Positions 18,563 to 27,899 are shown, numbered from the stretch's first letter. The stretch is 64,000 nucleotides of DNA from Clostridiaceae bacterium Marseille-Q3526 (GCA_018223375.1 JAGTTS010000003.1:186001-250000); one strand, 5' to 3'. Numbers and translations: made by a program. Notes: generated by a model not told the origin, from the sequence alone.

Positions 18563-19757
18563 GTGAATCAGCAGGCAAAAAAAAGCGGTTGCCTTTTACG
18601 AAGGAAACGCATGGGTTCACAGAGTTAAGCTGCTGCAGCCGGATGGTTCTGTAAAGTATAGTAAGCGTGGAGGTTTTCAGAGCGAGGAAGAAGCGGAAGC
18701 CAGTTATTACAAATATGAGAAAGAATTCAAGAAAGCTTCCAGAGCCAGTCAGATGTTGGCAAAGCCCAATCCAGATGTGGATTTAAGAGATTATTTGCTT
18801 TATTGGTTTGAGGATGTATTTTCCCAGAGAATTGAGAACACAACCCGCATGGTATGTGCTTATGTGTTATATGACTTGATTCTTCCGAATATGCAGCAGA
18901 ATATAAAGTTACGATATGGCAATGAGGAATATTTTGATTCTTTGCTGACTATTGTATCAAAGACATGCGAATCTGCAGGCAACAAGTCCAGGGAGTTCTT
19001 GAACATGGCAATGAAGGAGGCCGTAACACAAGAATATATCAGAGTTAATCCTATTCCCGCAACGAAGCCGTATCCAAGAAAAAAGCCGACAATCATTATT
19101 TTAAACAAAGCAAATGTGAAAAAGTTCCTGCAAGCTGCTTATAACAGCGGATGGTATTTGGAGATTTTGTTAGCACTGTTCTGCGGATTACGAAAAGGCG
19201 AGATTGCAGGCCTGAAGTTTGGAGATTTTGATGTTGAAACCAGAACAATCTATATTCAGCGGCAGATTACATCCAACCCTGTTGTTTCAAAAGGCGGAAG
19301 TGAAATTCAATCGTATGAGGTTATAGAGAAACCGCCGAAGACGGATAATAGTTACAGACGGTTGCGGATACCAGAGGCGATTGCGGAAGAAATTGAAAAA
19401 AGAAGAGCCGTGGTTGAAGCGAATAAGCTGCAATACGGCGAACAATATTTTGACCATGATTATATTTCGTGTCAGGAAAATGGTCTGCCGCATTCCATGG
19501 CAGCTATGAATGGTGTTCTGACAAGGTTGTGTGCCAGAAATGGCTTGCCTCACATTACGGTTCATGGGTTGAGACATATGTATGCGACAATCCTGATAGA
19601 GATGAAGGTTCCTTTGATTAAAATCTCTGCGCTATTGGGGCATGCAAGTGTGAATACGACGTTTGAATACTATTGTGAGGTCATGGATGAAAATGAGCAG
19701 ATTATTACTTTTATGAATCATACATTTGTTCCAGAAGGAGGTGTTGCCATTTGTTAG
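18563..19757 (+). CDS. Tyrosine recombinase 1, apparent frameshift at an A8 tract
   Basis: The core and catalytic domains are intact from ATG 18753 to 19757: FCGLRKGEIAGLKF (Arg), HITVHGLRHMYAT (His, Arg) and LLGHASVNTTFEYY (His, Tyr). Upstream, the same frame encodes a good arm-binding domain from about 18585 (WVHRVKLLQPDGSVKYSKRGG), but it has no start codon. The only start with a ribosome site is GTG 18563 (after GAGGTG), which is in another frame. The frames join if one A of the eight at 18577-18584 is removed. The gene is therefore mutated, mis-sequenced or read by slippage. Confidence 0.72.
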
Positions 19758-21052
19758 ATTTGCAACTGAAAAATTATGTCGATTGGAGAGTGTCACAGGT
19801 AATGCCTGTGCGCTCTGATTTTGGCTATCGGATATTTTTGAAATATCTGGATGGAAGCGAGAAAGCACAGCAAAAATCTGGTTTCAAAACAGAAAAGGAA
19901 GCGAATAAGGCGAGAGAGAAGACCATTGCAGAATTGTATAATGGTACATTTATCGTGTATCCGAAGGTCAAGGTTGCTGATTTTATGATATTCTGGCTTG
20001 AAACGGATCTTAAAAAGCGTACTGATAGCTATGAAACTTATTACAACTATTCAGGAGTAGTAAAGAACCATATCATTCCCATTCTGGGTAAGAAGAAAAT
20101 GGCGGAAGTTACTCGCGGAGACATTCAAGAATTGTTTAATACCAAGGCGAACTATTCCAGGTCGGTAGCGGAGCAGGTAAAAACAATTATGAATGTCTCT
20201 TTTCGCTATGCGGTAACGATAAAAGTGATTTCGGTTAGTCCGGTGGAGGGAATAGGACTTCCTAAAGCGGAAAAGGCGCAGCAGAAATCCGGATTCAGGA
20301 CCCGAAACATTGATACTCAGAAAACGCTGACGATGGAGCAGATTTTTGTTTTGCTGGAAAAAAGTAAAGATACCCCGATTCATATGCAGATACTTCTTAA
20401 TGTGCTTATGGGACTTCGCAGATCCGAGATTAACGGTGTAAAGTATTCAGATGTGGATTATATCAACCGCACCTTAAAAGTAGAACGCCAGTTGGGGAGA
20501 GTACATAACACAGCAAAAGAAAACTTTGCGCCTAAGACTTTTACAAAACAGGAGGTTGGATTAAAGACAAAATCCAGTTACAGAGAAATTCCGATTCCAG
20601 ATTATGTCTTTGAAGCGATTTTAAAGGAACGGCAAGTGTATGAGAAAAACAGAAACCGTAGGAAAGGAACGTTTCAGGATTTAGGCTATATCTGCTGTTC
20701 TACCCTTGGAAGGGCAAGAAGCAAAGGATTTCATTGCAGATATTACAAGCAGCTGCTTGCCGAAACCGGCTTACCAGACATTCGCTGGCATGATTTGCGC
20801 AGTACGTATTGTACGCTCCTGCTGAAAGAAGCGTTCAATCCCAAGGCGGTATCAAAACTCATGGGACATGCCAAAGAAATTATAACAATGGACGTTTATG
20901 CAGATAATAGAGGTATTATAGCGGATGGCGTACCAGAAATAGAAGAGTATATGAAAGAAGTATTGCCGAACCCCGAAGAGATAGAAAACTTTAAAAAGGA
21001 ATTGTTGGAGATTGTAGTAGATATAACGGAATTTCTTCCGGAGACGGCATAA
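19751..21052 (+). CDS. Tyrosine recombinase 2
   Basis: A 433-residue integrase with an N-terminal AP2-like arm-binding domain (FGYRIFLKYLDGSEKAQQKSGFKTEKEA), a SAM-like core-binding domain and a catalytic domain. Catalytic motifs are VLMGLRRSEINGVKY (Arg), IRWHDLRSTYCTLL (His, Arg), KLMGHAKEI and the nucleophile Tyr in MDVYADN. It starts at TTG 19751 behind GGAGGTG, overlapping the end of recombinase 1 by 7 bp, so the two are translationally coupled. Paired integrases are unusual for a simple element and may act as a heteromer or reflect specialisation. Confidence 0.88.
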   Translation: MLDLQLKNYVDWRVSQVMPVRSDFGYRIFLKYLDGSEKAQQKSGFKTEKEANKAREKTIAELYNGTFIVYPKVKVADFMIFWLETDLKKRTDSYETYYNYSGVVKNHIIPILGKKKMAEVTRGDIQELFNTKANYSRSVAEQVKTIMNVSFRYAVTIKVISVSPVEGIGLPKAEKAQQKSGFRTRNIDTQKTLTMEQIFVLLEKSKDTPIHMQILLNVLMGLRRSEINGVKYSDVDYINRTLKVERQLGRVHNTAKENFAPKTFTKQEVGLKTKSSYREIPIPDYVFEAILKERQVYEKNRNRRKGTFQDLGYICCSTLGRARSKGFHCRYYKQLLAETGLPDIRWHDLRSTYCTLLLKEAFNPKAVSKLMGHAKEIITMDVYADNRGIIADGVPEIEEYMKEVLPNPEEIENFKKELLEIVVDITEFLPETA

Positions 21053-21060
21053 AGATAAGA

Positions 21061-21120
21061 GAACAAATGTTTGTTCGCTTCTGTACTTTTAAACCCGTTT
21101 GTGATATACTAAGGTGCAAT
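21061..21120 (+). promoter_or_regulatory. Probable LexA (SOS) box and promoter of uvrB
   Basis: GAACAAATGTTT at 21061-21072 matches the clostridial LexA form GAAC-N4-GTTT, and the adjoining GTTC makes it nearly palindromic. TATACT at 21115-21120 may be the -10. It starts only eight bases after the integrase stop. The distance to uvrB is about 215 nt, which leaves a leader with repeats. Confidence 0.55.
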
Positions 21121-21211
21121 GCCAGAGATGCTTTTCGTACCGTTTATTCCTGTTTTTTCCATATAGAATTACAGAGGCATACTGAGTTGCCAAAAAAGCA
21201 AATTGTGAACA

Positions 21212-21286
21212 AAATTCGTCAAGGGCTTATTTTGCAAAAATTTGATGAAATTCCTTGACGAAAATGAAAAGTTCCTTGACGAATTT
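21212..21286 (+). repeat. Three CCTTGACGAA copies (one inverted) upstream of uvrB
   Basis: AAATTCGTCAAGG at 21212-21224 is the exact inverse of CCTTGACGAATTT at 21274-21286. A further direct copy TTCCTTGACGAA starts at 21251, exactly 21 bp before the one at 21272. The set may be integrase arm sites at the right end of the element, or the arms of mutually exclusive hairpins in the uvrB leader. Confidence 0.6.
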
Positions 21287-21334
21287 GTGGCATATAGGCG
21301 TCTTTTTTTACTATGAAATCGGAGGTGAGTATTT

Positions 21335-23335
21335 GTGCAAAATGAACAAAAAATCTTCAAACTCCACTCAGAATACCAGCCCACCGGCGACCAGCCCCAG
21401 GCCATCGAACAACTGGTGCAGGGGTTCAAAGAAGGCAATCAATTCCAGACTTTACTGGGTGTTACGGGTTCCGGAAAGACCTTCACCATGGCCAACGTGA
21501 TTGCTGAGCTTAACAAGCCGACTTTGGTAATAGCGCACAATAAGACGTTAGCTGCACAGCTCTATGGCGAGTTTAAAGAGTATTTTCCGAGTAACGCAGT
21601 GGAGTATTTTGTCTCCTATTACGATTATTATCAGCCGGAGGCATATGTGCCGTCTACAGACACATATATTGAAAAGGATTCATCCATCAATGATGAGATC
21701 GATAAGCTGCGCCACTCTGCCACAGCGGCCCTTTCAGAGCGCAGCGATGTGATTATCGTGGCTTCTGTATCCTGCATTTATGGACTGGGAAGCCCCATTG
21801 ACTATAAGGAGATGGTGATTTCTCTCCGGCCCGGCATGATCAAGGACAGGGACGAGGTGATCCATAAGCTGATTGACATTCAGTATACGAGAAATGATAT
21901 GGATTTTAAGCGCGGAAGCTTCCGCGTCAGGGGAGACGTGCTGGAGATTTATCCCGCCTATTCCGGCGGGGACGCCTACCGGGTGGAGTTTTTTGGGGAC
22001 GAGGTGGATCGGATTACGGAGATTGACACCCTGACCGGGGAGATTAAGGCCCAGCTGGGTCATATCGCCATTTTTCCGGCCTCCCACTATGTGATTCCCA
22101 AGGAGAAAATGGAGCTGGCGGCTCAGAATATTCTGGAGGAGCTGAAGGAGCAGACCGCCTGGTTTAAAAGCGAGGATAAGCTTCTGGAGGCCCAGAGAAT
22201 CTCAGAGAGAACTAATTTTGACGTGGAGATGATGCGTGAGACGGGATTTTGCTCTGGAATTGAGAACTATTCCCGTCATCTGACCGGATCGGCGCCTGGG
22301 GAACCGCCCTGTACGCTGATCGACTATTTTCCGGACGATTTTCTGATTATTGTAGACGAGTCCCACATTACACTGCCCCAGATCCGGGGAATGTACGCGG
22401 GAGATCGTTCCAGGAAGAAGACTCTGGTAGAGTACGGCTTCCGCCTGCCCTCTGCGCTTGACAACCGTCCTCTGAATTTTGAGGAGTTTGAGCAGAAGAT
22501 TGACCAGATGCTCTTTGTATCGGCCACGCCGTCCGACTACGAGGCGGCCCATGAAATGCTGCGGGCAGAGCAGATTATCCGCCCGACAGGACTCTTAGAT
22601 CCGCCTATCGAGGTGCGCCCGGTGGAAGGCCAGATTGACGATCTGATCGGGGAGGTCAACCGCGAAGTGGAGAAGAAGGGAAAGGTGCTGATTACCACTC
22701 TGACGAAGCGGATGGCAGAGGATCTGACAGACTACATGAGGGAGGTTGGGATCCGCGTAAAATACCTTCACTCAGATATCGACACTCTGGAAAGGGCTGA
22801 GATTATCAGGGATATGCGTCTTGACGTGTTCGACGTGCTGGTAGGCATTAACCTTTTGAGGGAGGGACTTGACATTCCGGAGATTTCTCTGGTGGCAATT
22901 CTCGACGCAGACAAGGAAGGCTTCCTCCGCTCGGAGACGTCGCTGATCCAGACCGTGGGAAGAGCTGCCAGAAACGCGGAGGGCCATGTGTTGATGTACG
23001 CGGACAGCATTACCGATTCCATGGCGGCGGCCATCGAGGAGACAAAGAGAAGACGGGAAATTCAGCAGGCCTACAATGAGGAGCACAACATTACGCCTAC
23101 GACGATCAAGAAGGCAGTCCGGGACCTGATCAGCATTTCCCAGGCAGCGGAAAGCGCTGCAGCAGACAGAGTGAAGGAGCCGGAGTCTATGGACGAACGG
23201 GAATTAAAGCAGCTGGCGAAGGAGCTGACAAAGAAGATGCATCAGGCCGCCGCGGAGCTGAACTTTGAGGAGGCTGCTTCCTTGCGGGATCAGATGATAG
23301 AGATTAAGAAGCTTCTGTTAGAGATGGAGGAATAA
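21335..23335 (+). CDS. uvrB: UvrABC excinuclease subunit B
   Basis: A 666-residue helicase-like damage-verification subunit of nucleotide excision repair. It has Walker A GVTGSGKT at about 43-50, the beta-hairpin region YYDYYQPEAYVP, Walker B IIVDESH at about 340, helicase motifs with NLLREGLDIPE and QTVGRAARN, and a C-terminal UVR coiled coil (LNFEEAASLRDQM) that binds UvrC. The start is GTG behind TCGGAGGTGAG. uvrA is not downstream as it often is in clostridia; feoAB follows. Confidence 0.97.
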   Translation: MQNEQKIFKLHSEYQPTGDQPQAIEQLVQGFKEGNQFQTLLGVTGSGKTFTMANVIAELNKPTLVIAHNKTLAAQLYGEFKEYFPSNAVEYFVSYYDYYQPEAYVPSTDTYIEKDSSINDEIDKLRHSATAALSERSDVIIVASVSCIYGLGSPIDYKEMVISLRPGMIKDRDEVIHKLIDIQYTRNDMDFKRGSFRVRGDVLEIYPAYSGGDAYRVEFFGDEVDRITEIDTLTGEIKAQLGHIAIFPASHYVIPKEKMELAAQNILEELKEQTAWFKSEDKLLEAQRISERTNFDVEMMRETGFCSGIENYSRHLTGSAPGEPPCTLIDYFPDDFLIIVDESHITLPQIRGMYAGDRSRKKTLVEYGFRLPSALDNRPLNFEEFEQKIDQMLFVSATPSDYEAAHEMLRAEQIIRPTGLLDPPIEVRPVEGQIDDLIGEVNREVEKKGKVLITTLTKRMAEDLTDYMREVGIRVKYLHSDIDTLERAEIIRDMRLDVFDVLVGINLLREGLDIPEISLVAILDADKEGFLRSETSLIQTVGRAARNAEGHVLMYADSITDSMAAAIEETKRRREIQQAYNEEHNITPTTIKKAVRDLISISQAAESAAADRVKEPESMDERELKQLAKELTKKMHQAAAELNFEEAASLRDQMIEIKKLLLEMEE

Positions 23336-23343
23336 AAGCCGCT

Positions 23344-23631
23344 ATGAGACTGTATGAGGGGGAAGCGGGGAGAGTCTATATGGTAGAGGCAGTCGTTCAG
23401 AAGAAACTGGGAGAGGAGTGGACCAGGCGTCTGAAATCTCTGGGAGTGGTGAAGGGCACAAGGCTTCTGCTCCTGACGAAAAAGAAAGGCGGAACGGCGG
23501 CAGTCAAAATCAGGGGAACCCGTCTGGCTCTTGGAAGAAAACTGGCGGAAGCCATTGAGATTCTCCCTCTGGAAGAGCCGGCGGCAGAATGGAAGGAAAG
23601 AAGGAGGCAGACGGTTGAAGAGTCCGAATGA
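23344..23631 (+). CDS. feoA: FeoA-family ferrous iron transport accessory protein
   Basis: A 95-residue SH3-like FeoA domain protein (LGEEWTRRLKSLGVVKGTRLLLL and a VKIRGTRLALGRKLAEAIEI end) with a longer charged tail. FeoA stimulates or stabilises the FeoB permease. It starts eight bases after uvrB and overlaps feoB by 17 bp, so it is in an operon with feoB and possibly read through from uvrB. Confidence 0.85.
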   Translation: MRLYEGEAGRVYMVEAVVQKKLGEEWTRRLKSLGVVKGTRLLLLTKKKGGTAAVKIRGTRLALGRKLAEAIEILPLEEPAAEWKERRRQTVEESE

Positions 23632-25480
23632 AAGCAGAATACTGACTGTGGGGCTGGTCGGAAATCCAAACTGCGGGAAGACGACGTTATTTAACGCGCT
23701 GACGGGTTTTCAGCTGAAAACTGCCAACTGGCCGGGCGTGACAGTGGAGAAGGCGTCCGGCTGGCTTTCATTTGAAGGAATTCCGATTCATCTGATAGAT
23801 CTGCCTGGAATTTACAGTCTGGACTGCAGCAGCGCAGAGGAGAGAGAGGCCTGGAAGTGGCTTCAGGCCGGCGGGGCAGACGTGATTATCAATGTGGCGG
23901 ACAGCGGCCTTCTGGAAAGGAGTCTTGCTCTGACGCTTCAGCTGATGGAGCTGAAAACGCCTATGGTGCTGGCTTTGAATGCGTTTGACAGGAAAGCGTT
24001 AAAGACAGGAGGCCAGGTTTCCGGATGGAAGCTGGAACAGCTGCAAAACTGCCTGGGAGTCCCCTGCCTGCCTATATCTGCCAGAAAGGAGACAGGCCTT
24101 CGCGAGCTTTTAAAAGAGACTGCCGCAGCGGCAGACGGGCGTTCCGGCGGGCAGGACGCCAGGACGTCTTCTGCATTTCGGTGCAGAAACGATGAAGAGA
24201 GATATCGATATATAGAAGAAATACGTTTTAAATGCCATGAGAAAACAGAACACGCCATCAACCGGACGGATCAGGCTGACCGGTGGCTGATGCATCCCAC
24301 CTGGGGAATCCCTATTTTTCTGTTTCTGATGGCATTTGTCTTTTTTCTTACCTTTTCAGTAGGAAATATTCCCAAGCGGGGGGTGGAGCAGCTTTTAGAA
24401 TGCGTCCTGGCGGCAGCGGATTCCATTCTGAATAGGACCGGAACGGCGAGATGGCTGAAATCGCTGATTCTGGACGGAATCATTCCGGGCGTGGGAAGCG
24501 TACTCAGCTTTCTTCCCAACATGATCATTCTGTTCTTTGCGCTGTCTGTTCTGGAGGACAGCGGGTATATGGCCAGAGCCGCCTATGTGATGAACGAAAC
24601 GATGAGAATGGCGGGACTGTCAGGAAAATCCTTTCTGCCTCTGATGCTGGGCTTTGGCTGCACAGTTCCGGCTGTGACAGCCGCCAGAATTGTGGACGGA
24701 GAACCTGAAAGAAAGCGCACGATTCTGGCCGCCCATTTTATGTCATGCCCGGCCAGAATGACCGTGTACGTTTTGTTTTCCCAGATGTTTTTTCCTGAAC
24801 ATGCCGTTTTAGCGGCCAGCTCCCTGTACCTGGCGGGAATGGGGGCGGCTGTGTTAACTGCAGTTCTCCACTGGAAGATATCGGGGGAGAACAGGGAGGA
24901 CTGTTTTTTGATAGAGCTCCCAGAGTACAGACTGCCTTGTGCAAAGCACACGATATTCTGCGTGAGGGAAAAGACAGAGGAGTACCTTGCGAAGGCAGGG
25001 ACAACGATTGTTTTATCTTCCGTGCTTCTCTGGTTCCTTCTTCACACCGGCTTCTCCGGCTTTGTATCTGATATCTCCTGCAGCTTCGCGGCGTCAGCCG
25101 GCCGTTTGCTTGCGCCTCTTTTTTCCCTGGCCGGTCTGGGAGACTGGCAGACAGCCGTCGCCCTGCTGTCGGGGCTTTCTGCCAAGGAGGCCGTAGTGTC
25201 CAGTTTTTCAGTTCTTTACGGAATTCAGAACGTCAATTCGGAAGGCGGCATGGCATGGCTTTATTCAAGCCTTTCTGCTTCTGGCTTTGGACCTGTAAAC
25301 GCCTATGCCCTGATGGTATTCTGCCTTCTTTACACGCCCTGCTCCGCGGCTGTGTCTGCGGTGAGGACAGAAACGGGAGATGGGAAATGGACTGCCTGCA
25401 TGGCGGTATTTCAGCTGGCGCTTGCATTTCTGGCGGCGTCAGCTGTGTACCAGACTGGCTGCCTGCTGTTTCCTGGATAG
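23615..25480 (+). CDS. feoB: Ferrous iron transporter FeoB
   Basis: About 621 residues. The N-terminal G domain has GNPNCGKTT (G1), NWPGVTVEKASG (G2 switch) and DLPGIYSL (G3). A helical spacer follows, then a membrane region of about eight segments with the two Gate motifs (IPGVGSVLSFLPNMIILFF and GFGCTVPA). The frame is open further upstream, but TTG 23615 follows AAGGAGG at good spacing. The protein is somewhat shorter than the usual 660-700 residues. It imports Fe2+ across the cytoplasmic membrane. Confidence 0.93.
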   Translation: MKSPNESRILTVGLVGNPNCGKTTLFNALTGFQLKTANWPGVTVEKASGWLSFEGIPIHLIDLPGIYSLDCSSAEEREAWKWLQAGGADVIINVADSGLLERSLALTLQLMELKTPMVLALNAFDRKALKTGGQVSGWKLEQLQNCLGVPCLPISARKETGLRELLKETAAAADGRSGGQDARTSSAFRCRNDEERYRYIEEIRFKCHEKTEHAINRTDQADRWLMHPTWGIPIFLFLMAFVFFLTFSVGNIPKRGVEQLLECVLAAADSILNRTGTARWLKSLILDGIIPGVGSVLSFLPNMIILFFALSVLEDSGYMARAAYVMNETMRMAGLSGKSFLPLMLGFGCTVPAVTAARIVDGEPERKRTILAAHFMSCPARMTVYVLFSQMFFPEHAVLAASSLYLAGMGAAVLTAVLHWKISGENREDCFLIELPEYRLPCAKHTIFCVREKTEEYLAKAGTTIVLSSVLLWFLLHTGFSGFVSDISCSFAASAGRLLAPLFSLAGLGDWQTAVALLSGLSAKEAVVSSFSVLYGIQNVNSEGGMAWLYSSLSASGFGPVNAYALMVFCLLYTPCSAAVSAVRTETGDGKWTACMAVFQLALAFLAASAVYQTGCLLFPG

Positions 25481-25507
25481 AGGAATCAGGAAAGACGCGC
25501 CAAACAG

Positions 25508-25535
25508 TTGACATTTTTTCTGTACATGATATAAT
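25508..25535 (+). promoter_or_regulatory. Sigma-A promoter of the ThrE-type pair
   Basis: TTGACA at 25508-25513, a 16-bp spacer and TATAAT at 25530-25535. It drives the two exporter genes separately from feoB. Confidence 0.75.
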
Positions 25536-25564
25536 TCAGGGACATTTCAAAAGGAGCGTCAAAG

Positions 25565-26329
25565 ATGAGAGACAGAACATTGGTGGATATGGCTGCCCAG
25601 GCTGGTGAGATCATGCTGGTCAGCGGAGCTGAGATTTACCGTGTAGAAGACACTGTCGCCCGGATTCTCAGGGCGTCAGGTGCTTCCGGGGCGGAGGTGG
25701 TTGTGATGGCCACAGGTATTTTTATTACGCTGACGTCGGGGGAGGGAGAACCTCTCAGCGTAGTGCGCAGAGTCAGGGGACGGTCGACGAACATGAATCG
25801 AATCTGCAGGGTAAACGACGTATCAAGAAACTTCTGTACCGGTATTCTCTCTGTGGAGGAGGCAAAGGACGCCCTGCAGGAGATAGGGAGGGAGCTTCAG
25901 TACAGCCGAAAACTGAGAATCCTGGGATATACCGTTACTCCGGCTGCCTTTGCCGTAATATTTGACGGCGGCATTCTGGAAATAGCGGCGGCAGCTATGG
26001 TGGGCATGGTGATGGCCTTGTTTGAGATTCTGATCAACCGGGTGAAGCTGAACGATTTCTGCTCTACTGCAGCAGAAGCCTTTTTGGCCGGCATCCTGTC
26101 TCTGGTTTTAAGAGCTGTTCTGCTTCCTGCCTGCAGCCTGAATGCAGACGCGGTGATTATCAGCGCCCTGATGCCTATCGTTCCCGGCGTTATTTTTACC
26201 TCGGCCATCAGAGACACGCTGAACGGAGATTACGCTTCCGGAATCGCCAGGATATTAGAGGCGATCGTGGTGGCTCTGGCGGTGGCGTCAGGAGTCGGAG
26301 CGGCCATGATGCTGGGAGGTGCGTTGTGA
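25565..26329 (+). CDS. ThrE/YjjP-type threonine/serine exporter, large subunit
   Basis: A 254-residue DUF1212-family protein. The soluble N-terminal half contains the GAEIYRVEDTVARI and STNMNRICRVNDVSR patterns of the family, and the C-terminal half has five hydrophobic segments. The corynebacterial ThrE exporter is a fusion of this domain with the domain of the next gene. In clostridia they are two proteins. The stop overlaps the next start by four bases. The exported solute (threonine, serine or organic acids) cannot be told. Confidence 0.82.
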   Translation: MRDRTLVDMAAQAGEIMLVSGAEIYRVEDTVARILRASGASGAEVVVMATGIFITLTSGEGEPLSVVRRVRGRSTNMNRICRVNDVSRNFCTGILSVEEAKDALQEIGRELQYSRKLRILGYTVTPAAFAVIFDGGILEIAAAAMVGMVMALFEILINRVKLNDFCSTAAEAFLAGILSLVLRAVLLPACSLNADAVIISALMPIVPGVIFTSAIRDTLNGDYASGIARILEAIVVALAVASGVGAAMMLGGAL

Positions 26330-26754
26330 TGGAGATTATTTGGCAGACAATCGCTGCGTTTATTGCTATTGTGGGCTTTGGACTGCTTCTGGAGGTCCCC
26401 CAGAAGCACATTATCCATGCGGGAATCGCAGGGGCGGTGTGCTGGCTGTCCTACCTGACTGTACTGGAGATGGGATATTCGCTGATAGCGGCGGCTTTCT
26501 GGTCCAGCATCTTTGTGGCCCTTTTAAGCCACAGCTTTGCCAGAATGTTCAAAGCTCCTGTGACTGTTTTTCTGGTATCGGGAATTCTGCCCACGGTGCC
26601 GGGCGCTTCTATTTACAGAAGCGTTTACTATCTGATTCAGGGAGCCTCCTCTCTTTCAAACGTCTATTTTATGGAGACGCTGCAGATTTCCGGCGCTATG
26701 GCCATGGCTATTTTTATTGTGGATTCCATATTCCGCTTGATGCAGAAGCGCTAG
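26326..26754 (+). CDS. ThrE/YjjB-type exporter, small subunit (DUF3815)
   Basis: A 142-residue membrane protein with four to five hydrophobic segments and the family motif ILPTVPGASIYRSVYYLI. It overlaps the previous gene by ATGA and should form one transporter with it. Its 3' end overlaps the end of the convergent DUF5688 gene by 41 bp. Confidence 0.82.
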   Translation: MMEIIWQTIAAFIAIVGFGLLLEVPQKHIIHAGIAGAVCWLSYLTVLEMGYSLIAAAFWSSIFVALLSHSFARMFKAPVTVFLVSGILPTVPGASIYRSVYYLIQGASSLSNVYFMETLQISGAMAMAIFIVDSIFRLMQKR

Positions 26755-27682
26755 AAGGGCAGGAGGGAATAAAAATCTGATCCTCCAGAGGACTGTAGCA
26801 GTAAATATGATTGGACAGGCGATCCTCCGCAGGGACGTCCAGTTCATTGATCTCAGAGACAATCTGATTCAGCTCCTGGACAGAGGGAGAAGAGGAGACG
26901 GGAGTTAACAAAACTTCGTGGATGCTTGAGGGAAGGATATATACGTCATCCTTCACAAGCTCTGCGAAGTTTTTTAAGATCCGGGGATAGAGAATGCAGG
27001 CGGCGCCGTTCAGGCCGGCAGAATTGGTGAGAACATGGAGCGGAAAGGCGCCTTCCTCCTGATTTAAGCCGGCTGGGGTAATTTCATCGGTCTGAAACAT
27101 AGGGATATCGGGAGAAAGAGAGGCAATGATCTGCTCTAACGGCGTGATCTTAGCGGGCAGCAGAAGGGGCGTATTGGAACAGGCCAGCTGATAAAGCCCG
27201 CCGGCGTCGGTATTCCACAGCTTTGCATGCTCATGGTGAATCAGGAGCGTTGTCTGGCCGTCCCTCTGCTGTTCTACAATGACATAAAAAATCAGGGCCA
27301 GATCGAGAAATGGAACGTGGGGAACGGACGACAGAAGGGTTTCATTTTCCCTGGCAGAGACAAGGCGGAAGGCTATCTGTGTTTTAACCTGGGAAAAGTC
27401 GCGGAGCCAGGAATCCAGTCTGGGCGGAAACATGCTCTGCTGAGCTGCCAGCTCCAGAATCTGCCGGGCAATTGCCTCCATAGGAGTGCCAGACTCAGCT
27501 TCCTCATAGTAAGGATCCAGGCAGATGGCCGGAGCGATGGAGGAACCGGCTTTTCGTATCGACAGACTGTCCAGGAAAACGCCGTTATTTTTGACAGTTT
27601 TCTGGACAGATACAGAAACGTCCTTTCCTGCCAGGTTTTGAGTTTCGTTGAGAATCAGTGATAGAAATGTTTCGTAGGTCAT
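26714..27682 (-). CDS. DUF5688-family protein of unknown function
   Basis: A 322-residue soluble, acidic protein of the DUF5688 type common in Lachnospiraceae (MTYETFLSLILNE start, ICLDPYYEEAESG, HVLTNSAGLNGAACILY). There are no membrane segments, signal peptide or catalytic motifs that I recognise. The frame is open 49 codons further upstream, but ATG 27682 has AAAGGAGG at ideal spacing. It overlaps the exporter gene tail to tail, without an intervening terminator. Confidence 0.8.
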   Translation of the reverse strand: MTYETFLSLILNETQNLAGKDVSVSVQKTVKNNGVFLDSLSIRKAGSSIAPAICLDPYYEEAESGTPMEAIARQILELAAQQSMFPPRLDSWLRDFSQVKTQIAFRLVSARENETLLSSVPHVPFLDLALIFYVIVEQQRDGQTTLLIHHEHAKLWNTDAGGLYQLACSNTPLLLPAKITPLEQIIASLSPDIPMFQTDEITPAGLNQEEGAFPLHVLTNSAGLNGAACILYPRILKNFAELVKDDVYILPSSIHEVLLTPVSSSPSVQELNQIVSEINELDVPAEDRLSNHIYCYSPLEDQIFIPSCPSSASASSGIWNPQ

Positions 27683-27899
27683 ATATGCCTCCTTTAGTAG
27701 AATATAAGAATTGTGAAATGTGAAAATTATAGACAGCAAGGTATGCTGAAAGAATAGATGCAGTCTATTATATAGAAATAGAGAAGTATTTTCAATTAAA
27801 AAAGTATAAAATAACAGAACAAAAGCCACTATTTATGTGAGAATATAAGCGTATAAAAGAGTGTAAGTCAGAAATTATAGAAAAATAATAAAAATATTG

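Larger units (their letters stand above)
16255..21052. mobile_element. Putative small integrative element (AbiE + Xis-like + two integrases)
   Basis: The segment lies between a housekeeping operon terminator (16073) and the SOS-type promoter of uvrB (21061). It contains a toxin-antitoxin pair, a short HTH protein and two tyrosine recombinases. No relaxase, replication or conjugation genes are present, so it is a minimal or decayed element. No direct repeats that clearly mark both ends were found by eye, and the boundaries are inferred from gene content. Confidence 0.45.

Noticed and set aside
18563..18626. Short frame from GTG 18563 as a separate small gene
   Set aside because: Its start and ribosome site fit the integrase arm domain once the A8 shift is considered; a 21-codon peptide is less likely.
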